64,000 bases of DNA from Halobacillus shinanisalinarum (GTDB taxonomy: Bacteria; Bacillota; Bacilli; Bacillales; Halobacillaceae), in the NCBI RefSeq assembly GCF_022919835.1, contig NZ_CP095074.1, positions 4,008,001 to 4,072,000 on the forward strand. The letters run 5' to 3'. The notes under the pieces were generated by a model. The model worked only from the letters and a program-made list of their open reading frames with translations, did no database searches and had not been told where the DNA came from. This document shows positions 59,198 to 64,000 of the stretch, one piece after another. How positions within the stretch are numbered: the first letter of the stretch is position 1; each line of letters starts with the position of its first letter. A program made the translations under genes and the position numbers.

Positions 59198-60847
59198 TTA
59201 TGAAGAAAGCATGTAGAAATATTTCTTAATCATTTTCTTCAAGATCTGATTACTGATTAAGGTCAGTACAAGCAGAGTTACAAAGAGAATAATGGAAGTC
59301 ACCCATACCCCTTGAATGGCATCGATGTTCCAGAGTAAGAGAATGATTGTTCCAAAAACAGCCACTTCTATAATTAAAGCTAGGATGCCGATGAGCCTTC
59401 CTTTAAAAATTTCCCGTTCATCGGTCCAATTTAAATGAGGGGAATATAGATCAAGCACAGTACCTACAACACTAGTAAACCAGTTGATTAGCAATGAAAG
59501 GAAAATCCAAATAACACCAATCATCAATGGGATTTTTATAAAAAACGCTATAGTCGCAATAACAGCAAGGCTTAATAGATTAATGAAAAAAGAAGCCAGG
59601 AGCTTGCTGAACATAACGGTCTCAGCTTTTATCGGCATATAAAGATGATTGAACCAGCTCTTCCCATCGCGTGAAACAGATGATATGGATGCAGGGTTAA
59701 TACCTAAGGTGAAAATGGTGAATCCAACCATACTTAATATTATTGTTTTTCCTTGAAACGATTCAAGCATCGTACCGATATTTCCCATTGTACCGCTTGT
59801 ATCCATTACGATGATCACAATGAATAGGACAGGGAGCAAAAGGGACTGCACGATGATTTGCGTGAAAAATGCAGGAGTCCGCAGCATAATTTTCATCTCG
59901 CGTACCCAGCTAGAATAAATCACATTCTTCTTTTTCACTTTTTCCATCATTTTTGTATGATTGATGCTTTTCTTAGCTCCGCCTGATAATCCAAGTACCC
60001 CTTTGAAGTATAGCTTTTGTCCTGTGGTCGCCATGAATAGGAGGGCAAAGAGGCAAAGTACACACGTTAAGAGAAAATAACCAATTCCTGCAAGGGATGT
60101 AGGAGCTGTTAGACTGATTGAACTAAAATAGGCGGTTGGAACGAATTTAGTGACCATTTGTAATAAACCGTTTTGTTCAGCTACGAGCTGGGCTAGATTC
60201 TCCCCAGCGTTTGAGCCCGAGGAATTAAGCCGAATGATAACATTAATTCCAATCGCAAAAATAAACGTAAGCAACCCTGCGAAGATTTTCATACGATCTT
60301 TATTTTTGGATAGGTTTAAAAAACGCATCACAAACATAACAACAACTGCCGTAAGAACAAACGGAATGACTGGAGTAAGCAGCCATAAAATAAATCCGAA
60401 GATGTAATAAACAATGCCGGCCCCGCTATGTATGCCGTAAAGAATGAGGGCAGGGGCTAATAAAAGTAAATTTGTAAGGTACAACGTTAGGAAGGGGACA
60501 GCAGCTTTTCCAAGCATTATTTGATAAGGCTGAAGAGGCAGCGCGACAAAGGATTCTACATCTTCTGCGAAATAGAATGAGCTTAGTATGGTTCCTACAC
60601 TGATAAAAATAAAGAGAATCGTGATGATAACAAAAAGCAGCCCAAGAATAATGTTTTCATTTCCAGTAGTTGTTAAGACGTCGTACATCGAACCAATGAT
60701 GCCGTCTAACATATATAAAACGAAGAGGGCAAAAGGAATCGCTACAATTGCTAAAAAAATATATCCTATTTTCTCATTGGTGCTTTTGCCTGCAAGCGAG
60801 AGCTGCATTTTGACCATGACTTTAATTAGTTTTAATGTCTTAGCCAT
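59198..60847 (-). CDS. ABC-2 type exporter permease
   Basis: 549 aa membrane protein with about twelve helices, of the large ABC-2-like permeases of Firmicutes. Starts MAKTLKLIKVMVKMQLSLAG. The start overlaps the end of the ATPase gene upstream by eight bases, so the two form one transporter. Substrate unknown; relatives act in antimicrobial peptide export or bacteriocin self-defence, but nothing nearby suggests that. Confidence 0.82.
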   Translation of the reverse strand: MAKTLKLIKVMVKMQLSLAGKSTNEKIGYIFLAIVAIPFALFVLYMLDGIIGSMYDVLTTTGNENIILGLLFVIITILFIFISVGTILSSFYFAEDVESFVALPLQPYQIMLGKAAVPFLTLYLTNLLLLAPALILYGIHSGAGIVYYIFGFILWLLTPVIPFVLTAVVVMFVMRFLNLSKNKDRMKIFAGLLTFIFAIGINVIIRLNSSGSNAGENLAQLVAEQNGLLQMVTKFVPTAYFSSISLTAPTSLAGIGYFLLTCVLCLFALLFMATTGQKLYFKGVLGLSGGAKKSINHTKMMEKVKKKNVIYSSWVREMKIMLRTPAFFTQIIVQSLLLPVLFIVIIVMDTSGTMGNIGTMLESFQGKTIILSMVGFTIFTLGINPASISSVSRDGKSWFNHLYMPIKAETVMFSKLLASFFINLLSLAVIATIAFFIKIPLMIGVIWIFLSLLINWFTSVVGTVLDLYSPHLNWTDEREIFKGRLIGILALIIEVAVFGTIILLLWNIDAIQGVWVTSIILFVTLLVLTLISNQILKKMIKKYFYMLSS

Positions 60848-61562
60848 TTTGCGTCAGCTCCAAAAAGACTTTCTCTAAATTATCATCCTCTTCGAATTGG
60901 TGTTTCATTTCAGCCATGCTCCCTAAAAATTCAAGCTGACCATTATTAATGATGGCTACCTCATCACACAATTGCTCAACGACTTCAAGGACGTGAGTGG
61001 AGAAAAACACGGTTTTACCTTTACTTGCGTGCTCACGCATCATTTCCTTTAATGTGTAAGAAGACTTTGGATCAAGGCCGGAAAGCGGCTCATCTAGAAT
61101 CCATACATCTGGATCATGAAGCAAGACACCACATACGACAATTTTTTGCCGCATCCCATGAGAGTAGGTAAGGATGTGATCATTTAACGCCCCATAAATA
61201 CTGAAGCTTTTTGTGAGGTATTCAATCTTCTCTCGTCGGATATCCGCCGGTACACCGTACATATCAGCAATGAAGTTTAAGTATTCAACACCTTTTAAGC
61301 GCAGAAATATATCTGAGCGGTCCGGCACATAACCGATTCTTTCTTTTGCTTTCATCGGTTCCTTTGTAATGTCAGATCCATTAATAGTAATACTGCCTGA
61401 TTCAACAGGGAGGATGCCTGTCATCATTTTAATGGTGGTGGATTTTCCGGCTCCATTAGGACCGAGAAACCCGAATATCTTACCATCTGGAATCGTAAGA
61501 GAAAGGTTTCTTACAGCCGTATTTCCAGGGAATTGTTTAGTGACTTGTTCGATGCTAATCAT
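60840..61562 (-). CDS. ABC transporter ATP-binding protein
   Basis: 240 aa ATPase. Walker A GPNGAGKST (about residue 36), signature YSHGMRQK (the usual LSGGQ replaced), Walker B VWILDEPLSGLDP, H-loop FFSTHVLE. Pairs with the permease gene that overlaps its 3' end. ATG 61562 has GAGAGGAGC upstream; eight more N-terminal codons lack an RBS. The GFLGPNGAGKST type and a weak signature are common in ABC-2 exporters. Confidence 0.88.
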   Translation of the reverse strand: MISIEQVTKQFPGNTAVRNLSLTIPDGKIFGFLGPNGAGKSTTIKMMTGILPVESGSITINGSDITKEPMKAKERIGYVPDRSDIFLRLKGVEYLNFIADMYGVPADIRREKIEYLTKSFSIYGALNDHILTYSHGMRQKIVVCGVLLHDPDVWILDEPLSGLDPKSSYTLKEMMREHASKGKTVFFSTHVLEVVEQLCDEVAIINNGQLEFLGSMAEMKHQFEEDDNLEKVFLELTQNG

Positions 61563-61619
61563 ATTAATAGCTCCTCTCATTTCCATCTATATACAGTACG
61601 AATGAAGCAACAATACGTT

Positions 61620-62126
61620 TCAGTTTTTAATGAAATGGACCATATGGAGCTCGTCTAAATAGCGATTAGGAAGCTTAATTGCTTTATGTTCCACGCCATA
61701 TTCGTGAAAACCAGCTTTCTCATATAATTTTCTAGCTGCTGTATTATCGGTAACTACACTAAGTTGAAGGATTTCTAGTTCAATTTCTGCTGCATAACGT
61801 TTAGTTTCTTTCAAGAGTGCCTCACCCGCTCCTTTTCCCCTGAAATCTGGACTAACATACATAGCTAATATGGAAGCTTTATGTGCAAACTTAGGATGGG
61901 TCTCCTTCATTAAAGTTACATTTCCGACAAGCTTTTCTTCTGAGAAAACTCCAAATGTATGCGAAAGATCTGATTCTAACCGACTTGCTGTAGATTCAAC
62001 TGGGTTGGGACGCTGCTTTTCTTGTTCATAGGTGGTAATAAAGGCATCAGGATTTGTTAAAAGGGCTTCTAAACGTAATTCGCGATAACTGTCGGCGTCC
62101 TTACGTTCTAATTGACGAATGATCAT
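61620..62126 (-). CDS. GNAT family N-acetyltransferase
   Basis: 168 aa intact acetyltransferase: LAMYVSPDFRGKGAGEALLKE is the acetyl-CoA loop (R/Q-x-x-G-x-G/A), followed by LQLSVVTDNTAARKLYEKAGFHEYG. Unlike the two broken GNAT genes in the window it has no lesion. RBS GAGGAGGAA. Substrate unknown. Confidence 0.88.
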   Translation of the reverse strand: MIIRQLERKDADSYRELRLEALLTNPDAFITTYEQEKQRPNPVESTASRLESDLSHTFGVFSEEKLVGNVTLMKETHPKFAHKASILAMYVSPDFRGKGAGEALLKETKRYAAEIELEILQLSVVTDNTAARKLYEKAGFHEYGVEHKAIKLPNRYLDELHMVHFIKN

Positions 62127-62219
62127 ATATGGATTCCTCCTCTAATTTTAATAAGGGTAGCGAACATTTATGGTAAAGTAAAGAGGAGAGTGAACTTTTT
62201 ATATTAAGAAGGTGAGTCG

Positions 62220-62774
62220 ATGACGGAAAAGGAAAAAATGATAGAGGGAAAACTATATAAATCTTGGGATGACGAGCTCGTCTTTGATCGGACACGGGCC
62301 AGACAAATTCTCCATTCATTTAATCAATCAAAGGTAACAGAAGCCCACAATAGGGATCAGTTGCTCCAAAGCTTACTAGGAAGTGCAGGTGACGAGGCGG
62401 CCATTGAACCTGCTTTTCAATGTGATTATGGTTACAATATTCATGTAGGGGACCAGTTCTTTGCGAATTTTAATTGTGTATTTCTTGATGTTTGCAAGAT
62501 AAAGATTGGAAATAGAGTAATGATGGGGCCTAATGTACAAATCTATACAGCCACACATCCGATGGACAGAGAGACACGGGCAAGCGGACTCGAATATGGA
62601 AAGCCTGTTTATATTGGGGACGATGTGTGGGTTGGTGGCAGTGCTGTCATTAATCCTGGGGTAACGATAGGAAATAATGTAGTCATTGGCTCTGGAGCTG
62701 TTGTTACAAAAGATGTACCAGCAAATGTCTTTGTTGGAGGAAATCCTGCGAAATTTATAAAAACAGTCGATTAA
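62220..62774 (+). CDS. maa: Maltose/galactoside O-acetyltransferase, left-handed beta helix
   Basis: 184 aa acetyltransferase of the Maa/LacA group. N-terminal MAC domain ([16 protein letters not shown]), hexapeptide repeats from about 75 on, catalytic His in [23 protein letters not shown], and [21 protein letters not shown] at the end. It acetylates sugars using acetyl-CoA. RBS GAAGGTGAG. Confidence 0.92.
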   Translation: MTEKEKMIEGKLYKSWDDELVFDRTRARQILHSFNQSKVTEAHNRDQLLQSLLGSAGDEAAIEPAFQCDYGYNIHVGDQFFANFNCVFLDVCKIKIGNRVMMGPNVQIYTATHPMDRETRASGLEYGKPVYIGDDVWVGGSAVINPGVTIGNNVVIGSGAVVTKDVPANVFVGGNPAKFIKTVD

Positions 62775-62866
62775 GTTGCAATGGTAGTCGAAGTGATTTT
62801 TTTCAGTTATCATACTTAAAGGTGAACGCATATATGTAAGAAGAATAGGAGAAAGGGTTTGGAGCT

Positions 62867-63622
62867 ATGATTAAAAGAAAAAGTAAACGTGAAATAGAAC
62901 GGATGCACGAAGCAGGTAAGCTGTTGGCTAATGTACACAAGGAGCTTCGCGACTTTATCAAGCCAGGCATAACGACTATGGAGATCGAGAGGTTCGTTGA
63001 GCGCTATTTAGAGAAGCATGGAGCAACCGGTGAGCAAAAAGGATATCAAGGCTATGAATTTACAACATGTGCCTCCATCAACGATGAAATTTGTCATGGA
63101 TTTCCTAGAGAGGAAAAGCTTCAAGAAGGAGACATTGTTACGGTTGATATGGTTGTCAATTTAAATGGCTTTTTAGCTGACTCTGCTTGGACCCACCCAG
63201 TTGGCAAGATTAGTGAAGAGACGGAGAGGCTGCTTGATGTAACAAAGACATCACTTTATAAGGCCATTGAAAAAGCTCAGGTTGGTAATCGTATTGGTGA
63301 TTTAGGTCATGCGATTCAATCGTATGCTGAAGGAGAAGGTTATTCTGTCGTCCGCGACTTTACAGGACATGGGATTGGTGAAACGATACATGAGGACCCT
63401 TACATCCCCCATTTTGGAGAGGCTGGAAAAGGTGCTCGCCTAAAAGATGGGATGGTTATTACTATTGAACCGATGATTAACATCGGTACGTATCAAAATA
63501 AGATGGATCAGAATAACTGGACAGCACGTACATTAGATGGTTCTCTTTCCGCTCAATATGAGCATACAATCGCGATTACTAAAGAAGGACCGTTCATTTT
63601 AACGGATCAGGACAAAAAGTAA
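62867..63622 (+). CDS. map: Type I methionine aminopeptidase (second copy, YflG-like)
   Basis: 251 aa dinuclear metallo-aminopeptidase that removes the N-terminal Met. Ligands visible: D in VTVDMVVN, D in FLADSAWTH, H in TGHGIGETIHEDPYI, E in TIEPMIN and E in AQYEHTIAI. The length (251) and the position away from the ribosomal-protein operon fit the second paralogue of Bacillus (YflG/MapB, 249 aa). RBS AGAAAGGG. Confidence 0.9.
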   Translation: MIKRKSKREIERMHEAGKLLANVHKELRDFIKPGITTMEIERFVERYLEKHGATGEQKGYQGYEFTTCASINDEICHGFPREEKLQEGDIVTVDMVVNLNGFLADSAWTHPVGKISEETERLLDVTKTSLYKAIEKAQVGNRIGDLGHAIQSYAEGEGYSVVRDFTGHGIGETIHEDPYIPHFGEAGKGARLKDGMVITIEPMINIGTYQNKMDQNNWTARTLDGSLSAQYEHTIAITKEGPFILTDQDKK

Positions 63623-63626
63623 GAAA

Positions 63627-63657
63627 CAAAAAAAAGCTCCCAATTCGGGAGCTTTTT
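63627..63657. terminator. Bidirectional terminator between map and the cold-shock gene
   Basis: AAAAAGCTCCC / GGGAGCTTTTT with five-base loop. Confidence 0.9.
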
Positions 63658-63659
63658 AT

Positions 63660-63860
63660 TTATGCTTTTTGAACGTTAGCAGCTTGTGGTCCGCGCTGAC
63701 CTTCTTGAATTTCGAAGTTTACAACTTGACCTTCTTCAAGAGACTTGAAACCTTCTTCTTGAATAGCAGAGAAGTGAACGAATACGTCGTCTTGACCTTC
63801 TACTTCGATGAAACCGAAACCTTTTTCTGCATTAAACCATTTAACTGTACCTTCAACCAT
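63660..63860 (-). CDS. Cold shock protein (CspB/CspD type)
   Basis: 66 aa single-strand nucleic-acid-binding chaperone. RNP1 GFGFIEVEG and RNP2 VFVHFSAI are seen; starts [13 protein letters not shown] with AGGAGG eight bases before it. The long T/A-rich 5' leader (63861-64000) would be the usual cold-shock untranslated region, only part of which is in view. Upstream codons of the frame are rejected because they precede the RBS. Confidence 0.95.
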   Translation of the reverse strand: MVEGTVKWFNAEKGFGFIEVEGQDDVFVHFSAIQEEGFKSLEEGQVVNFEIQEGQRGPQAANVQKA

Positions 63861-64000
63861 GAAAAATACCTCCTGCGTGGATCTCTTATCCACATTGTAT
63901 TACTATTCTTGCTCTTTCACAATCAAGACGAAAATTACTATGAAGCAACTTCTGTTCTATAAATCGTTTCCGAACAACAATAACTGCTATAAGTATAACA

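Overview
The window is chromosomal DNA from a low-to-moderate GC Bacillaceae, most likely a moderately halophilic, spore-forming genus of the Halobacillus/Thalassobacillus/Pontibacillus type. This rests on Shine-Dalgarno sites of the AGGAGG type with frequent GTG/TTG starts, many B. subtilis-type genes (ydbST, bmrCD, sigI-rsgI, yhcXYZ-yhdB, spoVR, dat, yfmM), a betaine-type BCCT transporter, sporulation genes (spoVR, a YhcN/YlaJ lipoprotein) and many acidic proteins. The genus is an inference. I see no rRNA, tRNA, CRISPR array, prophage or intact insertion sequence. About 58 protein genes can be supported.

Layout. 1-5.3 kb: the PH-domain pair ydbST, a PurR-controlled purine permease, a gene-free stretch with orphan terminators, and a nucleoside transporter with a likely CcpA site. 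5.3-12.4 kb: accessory genes (a broken and an intact short-chain dehydrogenase, an aldehyde dehydrogenase, a ferritin-like protein, a frameshifted Nudix hydrolase, a kinase-like protein, a frameshifted acetyltransferase, an NTF2-like protein and a DinB protein). 12.5-18.9 kb: a MATE exporter, a MurG-like glycosyltransferase, helD and an aldo/keto reductase. 18.9-24.3 kb: the heterodimeric multidrug exporter bmrCD behind a long attenuator leader, then a membrane-anchored HtrA-like protease. 24.6-26.6 kb: sigI-rsgI. 26.6-32.4 kb: a DUF1499/flavin reductase pair and the yhcX-yhcY-yhcZ block. 32.4-41.7 kb: yhdB, a YhcN-like lipoprotein with a forespore-type promoter, pepF, spoVR, dat, yueD and an LD-carboxypeptidase. 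41.8-45 kb: an antibiotic-resistance-type ABC-F gene with its own attenuator, followed by two frameshifted genes. 45.5-54 kb: the BCCT transporter, a YisP-like prenyl enzyme, SET and DUF2515 proteins, yfmM, two inverted copies of an interspersed repeat, and a CBS-domain protein. 54-64 kb: a decayed coiled-coil gene and remnants, then a HAD hydrolase, DMT and SulP transporters, an ABC-2 exporter, maa, a second map and a cold shock gene.

Two themes stand out. First, two separate antibiotic-defence loci (bmrCD and the Vga/Msr-like ABC-F) both sit behind 5' leaders that combine a short peptide ORF, mutually exclusive hairpins and an intrinsic terminator, as expected for ribosome-sensed induction. 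Second, several non-essential genes carry single-base frameshifts or a nonsense codon, while all large housekeeping genes are intact. This points to accessory-gene decay or to assembly errors. The window also holds several kinds of repeat: a 39-nt palindrome present twice, nested interspersed elements and 21-nt tandem repeats. Start codons were moved to the best ribosome binding site where the longest open frame began too early.
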